Positions 6,734 through 14,234 of a DNA stretch of 26,111 nt are shown piece by piece. Position numbers and translations under genes: made by a program. The stretch's first letter is position 1. Every line of letters starts with the position of its first letter. The DNA is taken from positions 1 to 26,111 of the forward strand of contig JBGSMB010000020.1 of NCBI GenBank assembly GCA_041740375.1, given 5' to 3'. This stretch comes from JBGSMB01 sp041740375. Lineage in GTDB: Bacteria; Patescibacteriota; Saccharimonadia; Saccharimonadales; JAGQMS01. Below the pieces are notes generated by a model. It saw only the letters and a program-made list of their open reading frames with translations, searched no databases and was not told where the DNA came from.

Positions 6734-6772
6734 ACGGCAAGAGCATATTTTTTGCGAGAATGCTTTTGCCGT
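6734..6772 (+). other. 13-bp hairpin at the 5' end of the groESL mRNA
   Basis: 6734-6746 pairs with 6760-6772 (ACGGCAAGAGCAT with ATGCTTTTGCCGT), 13 bp with one G-U pair and a 13-base loop. The predicted transcription start is about 6732, so the mRNA begins with this stem. It ends 9 bases before the AAGGAGG ribosome binding site at 6782-6788. It may stabilise the mRNA or modulate it with temperature; it lacks a T tract to be an attenuator. Confidence 0.7.
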
Positions 6773-6793
6773 CTTTATAACAAGGAGGAGATG

Positions 6794-7060
6794 ATGAGCG
6801 TACCAATTCAACCACTATCTGATTACATCGTCGCAATTGGCGAGGAGGCAAGTAACAAGACTGCGAGCGGTCTCTATCTTCCAGATGCTGCGACTGAAAA
6901 GCCAAAGACCGCTAAGGTGGGCGCAATCGGCAAGGACGTAAAGAGCGTTAAGGTCGGCGACCGCATTATTTATAAGAGCTATTCGACAACTGAAGTTAAA
7001 ATCGACACGACCGAATACATACTCGTCAAAGAAGAGGATGTGCTCGCGACACTTAAATAA
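6794..7060 (+). CDS. groS: Co-chaperonin GroES (Hsp10)
   Basis: GroES forms the heptameric lid of the GroEL folding chamber. The 88-aa protein begins MSVPIQPLSDYIVAIGEE, the beta-barrel opening. A mobile-loop region follows (ASNKTASGLYLPDAATEKPK, with the hydrophobic LYL tripeptide that contacts GroEL). Then come KVGAIGKDV, KVGDRIIYKSYS and the closing EYILVKEEDVLATLK, all in the usual positions. A very good AAGGAGG sits 5 bases before the ATG at 6794. The ATG at 6791 is too close, and the longer open frame from 6752 would put the hairpin inside the gene. It lies 36 bases upstream of groEL in the standard groESL operon, under a CIRCE-like operator. Confidence 0.96.
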   Translation: MSVPIQPLSDYIVAIGEEASNKTASGLYLPDAATEKPKTAKVGAIGKDVKSVKVGDRIIYKSYSTTEVKIDTTEYILVKEEDVLATLK

Positions 7061-7096
7061 AGATTCTATAGAAGATAATCAGGAGATAACGACAAG

Positions 7097-8739
7097 ATGG
7101 CAAAGAAAGTATTTTATGATGATGATGCACGGCGACGAGTTCTTGCCGGTGCAAAAATTTTGTTTGATGCAGTAAAAACTACTATGGGTCCAAAAGGACG
7201 AAATGTGGTCATAAGCAAAAGCTATGGCGCGCCAACGGTTACTCATGACGGTGTGACTGTTGCCAAGGGGATCGAGATTGCAGAGGCCGATGATGAAACG
7301 TTAGGCTACAAAGTCGGCGCCGAGCTTATCAAGCAAGCCGCCAATAAAATGAATGATGTTGCTGGAGACGGAACAACAACAGTTACTGTACTGACGTATC
7401 ATATCTTGAACGAAGCAAATAAATTGATTGCCGCAGGGCACAACCCGATGTTGCTCAGAAAAGGGCTAGAAGCTGCGGCTACGGATGTGATCGCAAAGCT
7501 TGAAGACTACAGGGAAGACATCGGTAGCAAAAAATCTCGAGTTGCCGAGGTGGCTACAATTTCGGCTGGCGACGCAGAAATCGGATCGCTGATTGCTGAC
7601 GTCATGGACAAGGTCGGCAAAGAAGGCGTTGTTACTGTTGAAGAAGGTCAAGGCTTACACCTTGAAAGCGAGGTAGTCGAAGGCTTCACCTTTGACCGTG
7701 GTTTTGTGAGCCCTTACATGGTAACGGATGCGGCTCGCATGGAAGCCGTCTATGATAAGCCAGCAATTTTGGTTACCGACAAAAAGATCAGCAGCATTCA
7801 AGAGTTCTTACCAATCCTCGAGAAGCTTGCGCAAACTGGTAAAAAGGACCTCGTGATCATTGCTGATGAAGTCGAAGGGGAGGCGCTTGGAACGCTCGTA
7901 CTTAACCGCTTGAAGGGTGTATTTAATACTGTTGCAGTCAAAGCTCCAGCCTTTGGCGATCGCCGAAAAGACATACTTGCCGATATCGCTATTTTGACTG
8001 GTGCGACGGTTATTTCAGACGATCGAGGGTACACTTTTGAAAATACCGAACTCGATATGATTGGTTCAGCACGAAAAGTGATTGTGACAAAAGACGAGAC
8101 GACAATTATTGAAGGTGCAGGTGCCGTTACGGAAGTAAAAGCGCGTATTGATCAGATTACAGCTCAAGAAAAGCAGGCGAAAAGTGAATACGACAAAGAA
8201 AACTTCCAAAAGCGGGCCGCTGCCTTAAACGGTAAGGTCGCTGTCATAAAGGTCGGTGGTGCCACCGAAACCGAGATCGAAGAGAAGAAATTCCGAGTTG
8301 ACGACGCTGTTGCCGCCGTGAAGGCTGCGCTTGATGAGGGTATCGTTGCCGGTGGTGGCGTAACGCTCGTTAACTTAGCGGCAACTATTTCATCTGATCC
8401 AAGTGCGGAAGCCACTTATGTAGCCGGAACCTCTATTTAAAGAATGCCCTAGAGCAGCCGTTTAGAATTCTCATGGAGAATGCAGCGGTCAATCCTGACG
8501 AATGGCTCCCTCAAGTTAAGAATTCAAAAGCCGGTCAAGGTGTTGATGTCTCAAAGCCATCCAAGTTAGTTGATCTAAAGGCTGCTGGGATAGTTGACCC
8601 AGCACGCGTTACCCGTGAGGCTATCCAGAATGCTGTGTCTATCGCAGGAACTGGCATGACAATGGGTGCACTCGTTGTAGATATCCCTGAAAAATCAGCT
8701 CCAGCGCCAGCAGCTGGCGGTATGGGTCTCGATTACTAG
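7097..8739 (+). CDS. groL: Chaperonin GroEL (Hsp60), interrupted by a one-base frameshift
   Basis: GroEL is the 14-mer ATP-driven folding chamber. The first frame (7097-8440, 447 codons) starts MAKKVFYDDDARRRVLAGAK. It contains the ATP-site blocks GPKGRNVVISKSYGAPTVTH and NDVAGDGTTT, the apical domain (GFTFDRGFVSPYMVTD), and DEGIVAGGGVTLVNLA of the equatorial domain. It then hits a TAA at 8438-8440. The remaining conserved C-terminus (LKNALEQPFRILMENA ... MTMGALVVDIPEK ... GGMGLDY) continues in another frame from 8437. Restoring one T in the TTT run at 8436-8438 gives a normal 547-aa GroEL. Both halves show undamaged conservation, so this is a sequencing or assembly error or a very recent mutation. 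An AGGAGA lies 10 bases before the ATG. Confidence 0.95.
8437..8739 (+). pseudogene. groL: Out-of-frame 3' part of groEL
   Basis: This is the last 100 residues of GroEL in the -1 frame relative to the upstream part. It holds the end of the equatorial domain: EQPFRILMENAAVNPDEW, VDPARVTREAIQNAVSIAGT and MTMGALVVDIPEK, then an Ala/Pro stretch and a short Gly-Met tail. An internal ATG at 8473 opens an 88-aa frame, but it has no ribosome binding site and is not a gene start. There is no sign of decay. Confidence 0.9.
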
Positions 8740-8821
8740 GTCCGCTTAAAAATACTACAAAATGGACGGCGGTCCCTTAGTTTAAGTTTGCAACAACGAA
8801 TATACAAAACCTGTAGTTGCG

Positions 8822-8850
8822 TTGCGTATACAGCTTAGATGTGGTATAAC
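8822..8850 (+). promoter_or_regulatory. Promoter for the 148-aa membrane protein
   Basis: TTGCGT (8822-8827), a 17-base spacer and TATAAC (8845-8850), preceded by TGG as an extended -10. Transcription should start near 8857, followed by AGGGAGA (8863-8869) 6 bases before the ATG at 8876. The 82 bases between groEL and this promoter show no clear terminator. Confidence 0.65.
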
Positions 8851-8875
8851 TGTGCTATTGACAGGGAGAATTTCA

Positions 8876-9322
8876 ATGGCGCGATGGTTTAGAAAAGATA
8901 GTTCGATGAACGAAGCACGTGATTATTTGCGTGCTACCGACGCGGTGAGTCGTCCAATGGCGGCTGTATTGTCGGTGCTTACGATTGTAATACTCGCTAT
9001 CTTCTTCTTCATTATTTTTATGTTGATAAGATGGGGATATAATTCGATCCGGGGAACAGATGAAAGCAGCACTGTCGTAGTCGTTCAGCCGGTTCAAGAT
9101 GAAACGCCACCTGCAGGAGCCGATTTTGGGGGTTCATCTGATGATGGCCAGCAAGTCTTTCCAGGGTTTGTGGACGAGGCAGAAGTTAACCGAATCGCAA
9201 ATGGTGGTTCTGTTCAGTCAGGCTCAGCTCCAGCCCAGACTCAAACCAGCGTTCCAGTTACTGGCGCGGCAACCCCTGCGCCCATAAGCGCTATTCCAAA
9301 TACTGGCCCTTCCGAAGAATAA
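8876..9322 (+). CDS. Small single-pass membrane protein with Ser/Thr/Pro/Gln-rich tail, 148 aa
   Basis: I do not recognise this protein. The ATG at 8876 (MARWFRKDSSMNEARDYLRAT) follows a good AGGGAGA and promoter, so I choose it over the upstream ATG at 8822. After about 28 mostly polar N-terminal residues there is one strong membrane helix (AAVLSVLTIVILAIFFFIIF at about residues 33-52). Then follow a basic RWGYNSIR, a short valine run (STVVVVQP), and a low-complexity C-terminal tail rich in Gln, Ser, Thr, Pro and Gly. The positive residues on both sides make topology ambiguous. An extracytoplasmic disordered tail is likely. It could be a cell-envelope linker, but nothing fixes a function. 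Confidence 0.8.
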   Translation: MARWFRKDSSMNEARDYLRATDAVSRPMAAVLSVLTIVILAIFFFIIFMLIRWGYNSIRGTDESSTVVVVQPVQDETPPAGADFGGSSDDGQQVFPGFVDEAEVNRIANGGSVQSGSAPAQTQTSVPVTGAATPAPISAIPNTGPSEE

Positions 9323-9376
9323 AAACACTACAAAGATCAGTTCAGCTGAAAATTGTGAACTGAAAATTGAATAATG

Positions 9377-9399
9377 CAGAATTAGCAGAGCTAATTCTG
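9377..9399. repeat. 10-bp hairpin at the shared 3' ends of two convergent genes
   Basis: CAGAATTAGC (9377-9386) pairs with GCTAATTCTG (9390-9399) around a 3-base loop. It covers the stop codon of the minus-strand gene and follows the plus-strand gene by 54 bases. It has no good T tract either way; it may protect or punctuate both mRNA ends. Confidence 0.5.
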
Positions 9400-9942
9400 A
9401 TGATGTTGAGTAAAGTAGTTAATTTCGTTCACAATATCAAGGAGGGCCTGAGCTTTTACCTTTTCGTCAGTTATAGCATTAGCCGCCTCATAGGCCGCGG
9501 GGACTAGGGATTGATCATCGGAGCCTTGAATCATCATCATAGTTGTTTTGAATTTTTCTTCTGGTGTTTGTTCTAGGTGACCTACCAATGGAGAAAGCTG
9601 TTCAAGCGCGTTCTGTTTAATAGTGAGCAATTCATCATGAGATAGATCATTGGGGGCCGCTGAAGGAGCTGTGACTACCGGAGAGCTGGAGGGAGAAGGG
9701 GTGTCATCTGTTTGAATACCTGACGGCGCGCTTGCTTGCACCGGCTGAGCCATAACATCATCATTCATGGTGCCTTCGTCTGCTCCTTGGTCTTCTACGC
9801 TAGCAACAGGATCTGGTGTCATAGGTAGGCCAGGATAACCAGTATCGGTGCTTGGCTGATCGCTAGGCAGTGCGGGCGCTCCCGTTGGATCTACTGGAGC
9901 CGCAGTATTCTGATCCGGTACTTTATTATCAAATCCAAACAT
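9391..9942 (-). CDS. Hypothetical protein with Pro/Asp-rich disordered N-terminus, 183 aa
   Basis: I do not recognise this protein. The frame opens at 9978, but I prefer the ATG at 9942 (MFGFDNKVPDQN), which has GGGGGTGG just upstream. Residues 8 to about 100 are low complexity, rich in Pro, Asp, Ala, Thr, Ser and Gln, with no signal peptide. The last 80 residues form a compact helical domain (LSHDELLTIKQNALEQLSPL, TPEEKFKTTMMMIQ, AAYEAANAITDEKVKAQALL, IVNEINYFTQHHQN). A soluble helical module on a long flexible linker is suggested. It converges with the 148-aa membrane protein and diverges from the isomerase gene. Confidence 0.75.
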   Translation of the reverse strand: MFGFDNKVPDQNTAAPVDPTGAPALPSDQPSTDTGYPGLPMTPDPVASVEDQGADEGTMNDDVMAQPVQASAPSGIQTDDTPSPSSSPVVTAPSAAPNDLSHDELLTIKQNALEQLSPLVGHLEQTPEEKFKTTMMMIQGSDDQSLVPAAYEAANAITDEKVKAQALLDIVNEINYFTQHHQN

Positions 9943-9997
9943 ATCCACCCCCGTACGCTCGTAAAGAGCATTTATCATTTATCGATTTTCACTTTAC

Positions 9998-10024
9998 AAT
10001 GTACCAAATGAGAGGAAATATATA
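9998..10024. promoter_or_regulatory. Divergent -10 elements between the 183-aa gene and the isomerase
   Basis: On the minus strand TACATT (10003-9998) would start a leader of about 48 bases. On the plus strand TATATA (10019-10024) ends 6 bases before the isomerase ATG at 10031, again suggesting an almost leaderless mRNA, although AAAGG at 10024-10028 is an alternative ribosome site. Confidence 0.4.
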
Positions 10025-10030
10025 AAGGTT

Positions 10031-11062
10031 ATGCTTGATGATTTGAAATATATACACATGAGAGACAAAAGTGATGCGCTTGGAATTGCCGAAAAGCAGG
10101 CCGATCAGCTACGACACATTTTTCCCCTTGAAGATCTCTCTTTTGATATTGAAAATATTGTTTTTTCAGGAATGGGTGGATCTGCGCTGGCCGCTCGGCT
10201 CAGCTTAAGCTGGCCAAGCTATACATTGCCGTTTGAGATTAGTTCAAACTACGAGATACCCGCCTACGTATCCAGTAAGACTCTATTTATTGCCTCAAGT
10301 TATTCAGGAAATACAGAAGAAACACTTGCAGCGCTAACTGCTGCAGAGGATAAAAATGCCCATATTGTGGTTATTTCTTCTGGAGGAAAACTGAAGGATA
10401 TCGCGCACGAGAAAGGTCACGCCTATATCGAGTTGCCAAAGGTGACACAGCCTCGCTACGCAACTCTATATTCCTATAAAGCTCTCGTAACAGTACTCGA
10501 GAAAGCAGGCTTGGTTCATGCTTCAGAAGCCGAGAAGTCAATTGAACAGGCTGCTAGTTTTTTAGAGCAAGAAATTTCTGCATGGCTACCTACAGTTTCA
10601 AAACAGCATAACCAGGCAAAGAAGTTGGCGTTTGATTTAATCGGAACATCTCCAGTTATTTATGGAGGACCGAAGATGTTTCCATTGGCCTATAAATGGA
10701 AAATCAGCATCAATGAAAACGCAAAAAACGTGGCATGGTGCAATCAATTTCCCGAGTTTAATCACAATGAATTTTTAGGCTGGAGCAGTCATCCTGTTCA
10801 AAAACCCTATAGGATAATTCTTCTAGAGTCTAGTTTTGAGCACGAGCGAATACAAAAGAGATTTCGTATTAGTACAAAAATGCTATCAGGGCGATGGCCT
10901 GAGCCGATCGTCGTAGCGTCAAAAGGCGAGACTCTATTACAACAAATGTTATGGTCACTAGCGCTTGGTGACTTTACGAGTATTTACATGGCGCTACTCA
11001 ACGGACTGGATCCTACGCCGGTTGAACTTATCGAAAAGTTTAAAAAGCAGCTCGTAGACTAG
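10031..11062 (+). CDS. Bifunctional phosphoglucose/phosphomannose isomerase (SIS domain)
   Basis: It interconverts glucose-6-phosphate, or mannose-6-phosphate, and fructose-6-phosphate, feeding glycolysis and sugar-nucleotide synthesis (family knowledge of archaeal and CPR PGI/PMI). The 343-aa protein has two SIS folds. The first contains FSGMGGSALAARLS and the phosphosugar loop ASSYSGNTEETLAA. The C-terminal half contains ISINENAKNVAWCNQFPEFNHNEFLGW in two adjacent parts, with the Glu and His expected for proton transfer and ring opening, and ends NGLDPTPVELIEKFKKQL, a family signature. Length is normal. It converges on the ABC permease gene with 3 bases between the stops. In a reduced CPR genome it probably replaces classical Pgi. 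Confidence 0.92.
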   Translation: MLDDLKYIHMRDKSDALGIAEKQADQLRHIFPLEDLSFDIENIVFSGMGGSALAARLSLSWPSYTLPFEISSNYEIPAYVSSKTLFIASSYSGNTEETLAALTAAEDKNAHIVVISSGGKLKDIAHEKGHAYIELPKVTQPRYATLYSYKALVTVLEKAGLVHASEAEKSIEQAASFLEQEISAWLPTVSKQHNQAKKLAFDLIGTSPVIYGGPKMFPLAYKWKISINENAKNVAWCNQFPEFNHNEFLGWSSHPVQKPYRIILLESSFEHERIQKRFRISTKMLSGRWPEPIVVASKGETLLQQMLWSLALGDFTSIYMALLNGLDPTPVELIEKFKKQLVD

Positions 11063-11065
11063 CGT

Positions 11066-12295
11066 TTAGTTATGGCGTAAAGATTCAATTGGATCTTTCC
11101 TGGACGCTTTTAGCGCAGGCGTTATTCCGAAGACAATCCCAATAAGAGTTGAGACTGCAAATGCTACGATGATTATCTTTGGCTCGAATGATGGTTGCAG
11201 GTCGGTGCTAACTGTGATTGCGACACCTGCTACTATTGCTAGGCCTACTCCAATTACTCCTCCCATAAAGGAAAGTGCTACAGCTTCGACTAAAAATTGT
11301 GAAAGAATCTGAGAATTACTTGCTCCTAGTGCTTTTCGAATTCCAATCTCTTTTGTTCGCTCGGTTACGCTTACAAGCATTATATTCATGATGCCAACTC
11401 CGCCCACAAAAAGGGATATTCCGGCCACGGCAGCAACGAACGCCGTAATAACTCTAAATAACTGGTCGGTTATCGACAAGAACTCATCTTTCTCGAATAC
11501 TGAAAAATCAATTTGCCCAGCGTGGTTTCCCGCTAGATTTTCTTCAATAGCTATTGCTACTTCAGGTGTTTTCGAGCCATCAGTTGCAAGTACCTGAATT
11601 TCCTGGAAGTCTATAGTGCTGTTATTGATGCGTTTTCCCGCTTCAATAGGAATCAGAATTGCCGAATTATAGCTTAGTCCGAAATTTAAATTCGGTGTGG
11701 TTGAGCGCTCAAGCACACCTCGCACAATAAAGTCGGTTCCACGGATTGAGATTTTTCTTCCTATTGGCGCAGAGTCTTGAAAGAAAGCTTCGGCTACGTC
11801 TGAGCCGATGATGGCAAGATTTCGCATAGCATCTTCTTCTTCAAAAAAACTCCCCTCCACAACTTTTTGATTTATAACCTTTGGCGCGTCACTAGTAGTG
11901 GCGGCCACAAAAACGGATGGAAGTGGCAGTTGACCCGGAGCAGTGGGGGATGAGCTTATAATTGCAAAGGGCACGGTAGTTTGGACGCCAGGAAGTGCTG
12001 CTACGAGCGTAAAATCCTTTTCGTTTAAACTACTTGAACCTAGTAGGCTCGCAATGTTTATACCAGTGACTCTACCATTTTGGTCACGCTCAATAGGTTT
12101 TCCCGGTACGACTACTATGCGGCTACTGTTGGTCTCTTCTATCTTCCCCACAACTTCATTTTTTATTCCTTCACCTAAAGAAACAGTCAAGACGACGCTT
12201 GCAACTCCAATAATGACACCAAGCATAGTAAGAAAGCTGCGTATTTTTGCACTTCTCATACTAGAGAATGCCATTTTTACATTCACCGCTATCAT
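11066..12295 (-). CDS. MacB/FtsX-type ABC transporter permease
   Basis: This is the membrane subunit of a type VII (mechanotransmission) ABC system, the MacB/LolCDE class that moves substrates at the outer face of the membrane rather than through it. The 409-aa protein has an N-terminal helix (FLTMLGVIIGVASVVLTVSL), then a long extracytoplasmic MacB periplasmic-core domain of about 220 residues. Three C-terminal helices follow, with FVGGVGIMNIMLVSVTERTK and EIGIRKALGAS, the family signature coupling to the ATPase. It ends SRKDPIESLRHN, also typical. Its ATG overlaps the stop of the upstream ATPase gene (ATGA), so the two are translationally coupled. No MacA-like adaptor is in the window. The substrate is unknown; antimicrobial peptides or lipoproteins are candidates. 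Confidence 0.93.
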   Translation of the reverse strand: MIAVNVKMAFSSMRSAKIRSFLTMLGVIIGVASVVLTVSLGEGIKNEVVGKIEETNSSRIVVVPGKPIERDQNGRVTGINIASLLGSSSLNEKDFTLVAALPGVQTTVPFAIISSSPTAPGQLPLPSVFVAATTSDAPKVINQKVVEGSFFEEEDAMRNLAIIGSDVAEAFFQDSAPIGRKISIRGTDFIVRGVLERSTTPNLNFGLSYNSAILIPIEAGKRINNSTIDFQEIQVLATDGSKTPEVAIAIEENLAGNHAGQIDFSVFEKDEFLSITDQLFRVITAFVAAVAGISLFVGGVGIMNIMLVSVTERTKEIGIRKALGASNSQILSQFLVEAVALSFMGGVIGVGLAIVAGVAITVSTDLQPSFEPKIIIVAFAVSTLIGIVFGITPALKASRKDPIESLRHN

Positions 12296-13128
12296 TTTTT
12301 TGCTCGCTTTTTGGCCGGCTTCTTAATTTTTTTGCGTTTGGTCTTTGTTTTAGTGGTTTTTTTCGCAGTTTTTACAATATTCGCTTCGACCTCTTCTCTG
12401 TACTCTTCGGCTGCCTCGATTTGACTCAAGTCTACCTTTTCGCCCTTTGCAAGTTTTTCATCGTATTCTATGCGACCGTCTTTGAGATAAATTATCCTAT
12501 CGGCATAGACGGTAAGCTCAACGTTGTGGGTAACCATCATGATAGTGTTTCCACCCCTGTGGATATCACCAAGTAGTTCCATAATTTGACGACTAGATGC
12601 TGAGTCGAGGTTACCGGTTGGCTCGTCGGCAATCACAATGCTTGGTCTATTTATAAGCGCACGTGCTATCGCAACACGCTGTGCTTGGCCACCACTCAAT
12701 TGCCTTGGGTAGTAAAATTCTTTCAAGCTAAGCCCAACTTTTTCCAGCATGTCGGTAGCCCGCTTATTCCGCCTTGTCGAACTTACGCCCCGATATGCCA
12801 GTGGAAGTGCGACGTTTTCCATGACATTCATTTTGGGAAGCAGGTTGAACGACTGAAATATAAAGCCGATATGATCTCTTCTTGACTTCGCCCTCTTCAT
12901 ACTTCCTAATCTACTTACGTTTTTATCGTTCAGCACGTATAGACCGTGCGACGGGCGATCAAGCATGCCGATAATATTCAGCATAGTACTCTTGCCTGAA
13001 CCGCTTGGTCCCATGACTGCAACGAACTCACCTTTCTCAACAGTCAGGTCGATATTATCGATTGCAATAGTTGCAGCTTCGCCGAAGCCGAAAACTTTTG
13101 ATACTTTCTCTAGTTTAATTACTGACAT
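12292..13128 (-). CDS. MacB/LolD-type ABC transporter ATPase with a lysine-rich tail
   Basis: This is the ATPase partner of the downstream permease. In order: Walker A GPSGSGKST, Q-loop in IGFIFQSFNLLPKMNVMENV, signature LSGGQAQRVAIARAL, Walker B IVIADEPTGNLDS and the H-loop MMVTHNVE. All catalytic residues are intact. At 278 aa it exceeds the usual 225-235. The extra C-terminal part is acidic first (KVDLSQIEAAEEYREEVEAN) and then strongly basic for about 26 residues of Lys, Thr and Arg. That tail could bind membrane phospholipid or RNA. The start at 13128 has a TAGAAT box 8 bases ahead and a TTG-type -35. Confidence 0.95.
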   Translation of the reverse strand: MSVIKLEKVSKVFGFGEAATIAIDNIDLTVEKGEFVAVMGPSGSGKSTMLNIIGMLDRPSHGLYVLNDKNVSRLGSMKRAKSRRDHIGFIFQSFNLLPKMNVMENVALPLAYRGVSSTRRNKRATDMLEKVGLSLKEFYYPRQLSGGQAQRVAIARALINRPSIVIADEPTGNLDSASSRQIMELLGDIHRGGNTIMMVTHNVELTVYADRIIYLKDGRIEYDEKLAKGEKVDLSQIEAAEEYREEVEANIVKTAKKTTKTKTKRKKIKKPAKKRAKK

Positions 13129-13136
13129 TACTATAA

Positions 13137-13165
13137 ATTCTAATCTGTTATTTTGCTCACCACAA
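13137..13165 (-). promoter_or_regulatory. Promoter of the ABC exporter operon
   Basis: On the minus strand TTGTGG (13165-13160), a 17-base spacer and TAGAAT (13142-13137), the latter 8 bases before the ATG at 13128. The predicted leader is 0-2 bases. Confidence 0.55.
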
Positions 13166-13178
13166 GGTGGTTATGACG

Positions 13179-13184
13179 TATAAT
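13179..13184 (+). promoter_or_regulatory. -10 element TATAAT for tRNA-Ser
   Basis: A perfect TATAAT lies 17 bases before the mature tRNA 5' end. The best -35 candidate, TTGCTC (13153-13158), is 20 bases away and so poor. Confidence 0.55.
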
Positions 13185-13201
13185 GGTCTACGTATTAATA
13201 A

Positions 13202-13291
13202 GGAGAGGTCGCCTAGTGGCCTATGGCGCCGCCTTGGAAAGGCGGTTTGGGAGCAATTCCATCGAGGGTTCGAATCCCTCTCTCTCCGCCA
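13202..13291 (+). tRNA. tRNA-Ser (anticodon GGA)
   Basis: This is a complete class II tRNA. The acceptor stem is GGAGAGG paired with TCTCTCC (one G-U), with discriminator G and an encoded CCA ending at 13291. The anticodon loop TTGGAAA gives anticodon GGA, reading UCC and UCU. The long variable arm expected for serine tRNAs is present, and the T arm is GAGGG-TTCGAAT-CCCTC. It stands alone, divergent from the ABC operon, with TATAAT upstream. Confidence 0.97.
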
Positions 13292-13313
13292 ACAGCATTA
13301 TAAAAAGTTAATA

Positions 13314-13319
13314 TAGAAT
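13314..13319 (+). promoter_or_regulatory. -10-like TAGAAT before the DUF1801-like gene
   Basis: TAGAAT ends 8 bases before the ATG at 13328. It lies 22 bases after the tRNA, so the gene could instead be read through from the tRNA promoter. Confidence 0.35.
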
Positions 13320-13327
13320 TGCTTTAT

Positions 13328-13747
13328 ATGAATATGTTCAAAGAAACCAAGGCTCATACGGTAGAAGAATATCTTGCGCAAGTAATTGAAGAGCGTCGAG
13401 AGACGATGCATTTTCTGCACGATTTTATTCAAAAGACTGCGCCAGAGCTGAAGCCATTTTTTGCGTATAACATGTTAGGCTACGGAACCTTTAAGTATAA
13501 AAACTACAAAAAAGAAATTATTGATTGGCCGATCGTTGCTCTCGCTAGTCAAAAAAATTATATCAGTCTTTATATCTGCGCGGTTGACGGTAACGAATAT
13601 CTTGCAGAGAAGTATAAAGACGCTCTCGGGAAGGTTAATGTTGGTAAAAGTTGCATACGATTTAAAAAACTCGAAGACTTAAATCTTCAGGCAGTAGAGA
13701 AAGTTATAAAAGAGGCTTCAATGTCGCCAGGGCTAGTCACCAATTAG
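13328..13747 (+). CDS. DUF1801-like (YdhG-type) protein
   Basis: This 139-aa protein resembles the small DUF1801 / YdhG-YjbR-like fold proteins. Supporting segments are the early helix TVEEYLAQVIEERRETMHFL, PELKPFFAYNMLGYGTFKYK, IVALASQKNYISLYICAVDG, and VGKSCIRFKKLEDLNLQAVE ahead of a last helix. Members have no established biochemical function, although the fold is that of a small ligand-binding domain. I take the ATG at 13328; the open frame's upstream TTG at 13319 sits within the -10, and a second ATG at 13334 is possible. Its TAG stop overlaps the TAA of the convergent rlmH by sharing the bases TTAG. Confidence 0.75.
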   Translation: MNMFKETKAHTVEEYLAQVIEERRETMHFLHDFIQKTAPELKPFFAYNMLGYGTFKYKNYKKEIIDWPIVALASQKNYISLYICAVDGNEYLAEKYKDALGKVNVGKSCIRFKKLEDLNLQAVEKVIKEASMSPGLVTN

Positions 13748-14181
13748 TGGTGATATCTTGAGCCTTGGTTGATAGAGTCCGCGCGGTAGATTTGTTCCAG
13801 AAGTAGTAGCCTTGCAAGTAAGTGGGGCAGGGTTATCCTGCCGAAGGACCAAACATGATCAGCGCCTTCAAGCACGCTTGGTTGAATTCCATAAGCGCCA
13901 CCAATTAAAAAATACAGATCTGATCCCGCAGAAACTGCATTGTATACTAGGTGCTTGGCAATTTCATTTGAAGATATAGGAACGCCAGACTCGTCGAGAG
14001 CAATATAAGATTTGCCCTCAAGCTGAGATTTGAAAAATTCGTTTTCGCTCGCACTAGCTCCGGTTTTCCCTACGTGCCATACAATTTGAATGGTTCTCGA
14101 GAGCCTTTTTTCGTACTCGCGAAATTGAATTTCTAGCCAGGGATCAAGTTTTCCTGCGGTGATTATATGAATTTTACGCAT
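13744..14181 (-). CDS. rlmH: 23S rRNA (pseudouridine1915-N3)-methyltransferase RlmH
   Basis: RlmH methylates pseudouridine 1915 in helix 69 of 23S rRNA on the assembled 70S ribosome, using S-adenosylmethionine. The 145-aa SPOUT protein starts MRKIHIITAGKLDPWLEIQF and contains YIALDESGVPISSNEIAKHL. It has the SAM-binding knot FLIGGAYGIQPSVLEGAD and the C-terminal family hallmark LPHLLARLLLLEQIYRA ending in GSRYHH. Length and C-terminus are canonical. A TATACT box lies 9 bases before the ATG at 14181, so the leader is about 2 bases. It converges on the DUF1801-like gene with overlapping stop codons and diverges from the quinone reductase gene. Confidence 0.96.
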   Translation of the reverse strand: MRKIHIITAGKLDPWLEIQFREYEKRLSRTIQIVWHVGKTGASASENEFFKSQLEGKSYIALDESGVPISSNEIAKHLVYNAVSAGSDLYFLIGGAYGIQPSVLEGADHVWSFGRITLPHLLARLLLLEQIYRADSINQGSRYHH

Positions 14182-14190
14182 TTCGCTAAT

Positions 14191-14225
14191 AGTATAGACG
14201 TTACTTTAAGATATGTCGGTATAAT
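14191..14225. promoter_or_regulatory. Divergent -10 elements between rlmH and the quinone reductase gene
   Basis: On the minus strand TATACT (14196-14191) is 9 bases before the rlmH ATG. On the plus strand TATAAT (14220-14225) is 9 bases before the ATG at 14235. Only 53 bases separate the two start codons, so both promoters must overlap and may compete. Confidence 0.55.
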
Positions 14226-14234
14226 GGTAACTAT

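Noticed and set aside
8431..8441. Programmed -1 frameshifting in groEL
   Set aside because: The zero-frame codons at the junction do not form a canonical slippery heptamer and no downstream stem or pseudoknot is evident. A homopolymer error or mutation is simpler; kept only as a possibility in the finding.
8473..8739. Separate 88-aa gene after groEL
   Set aside because: It is the GroEL C-terminus in a shifted frame; conserved residues extend upstream of its ATG to the frameshift point.
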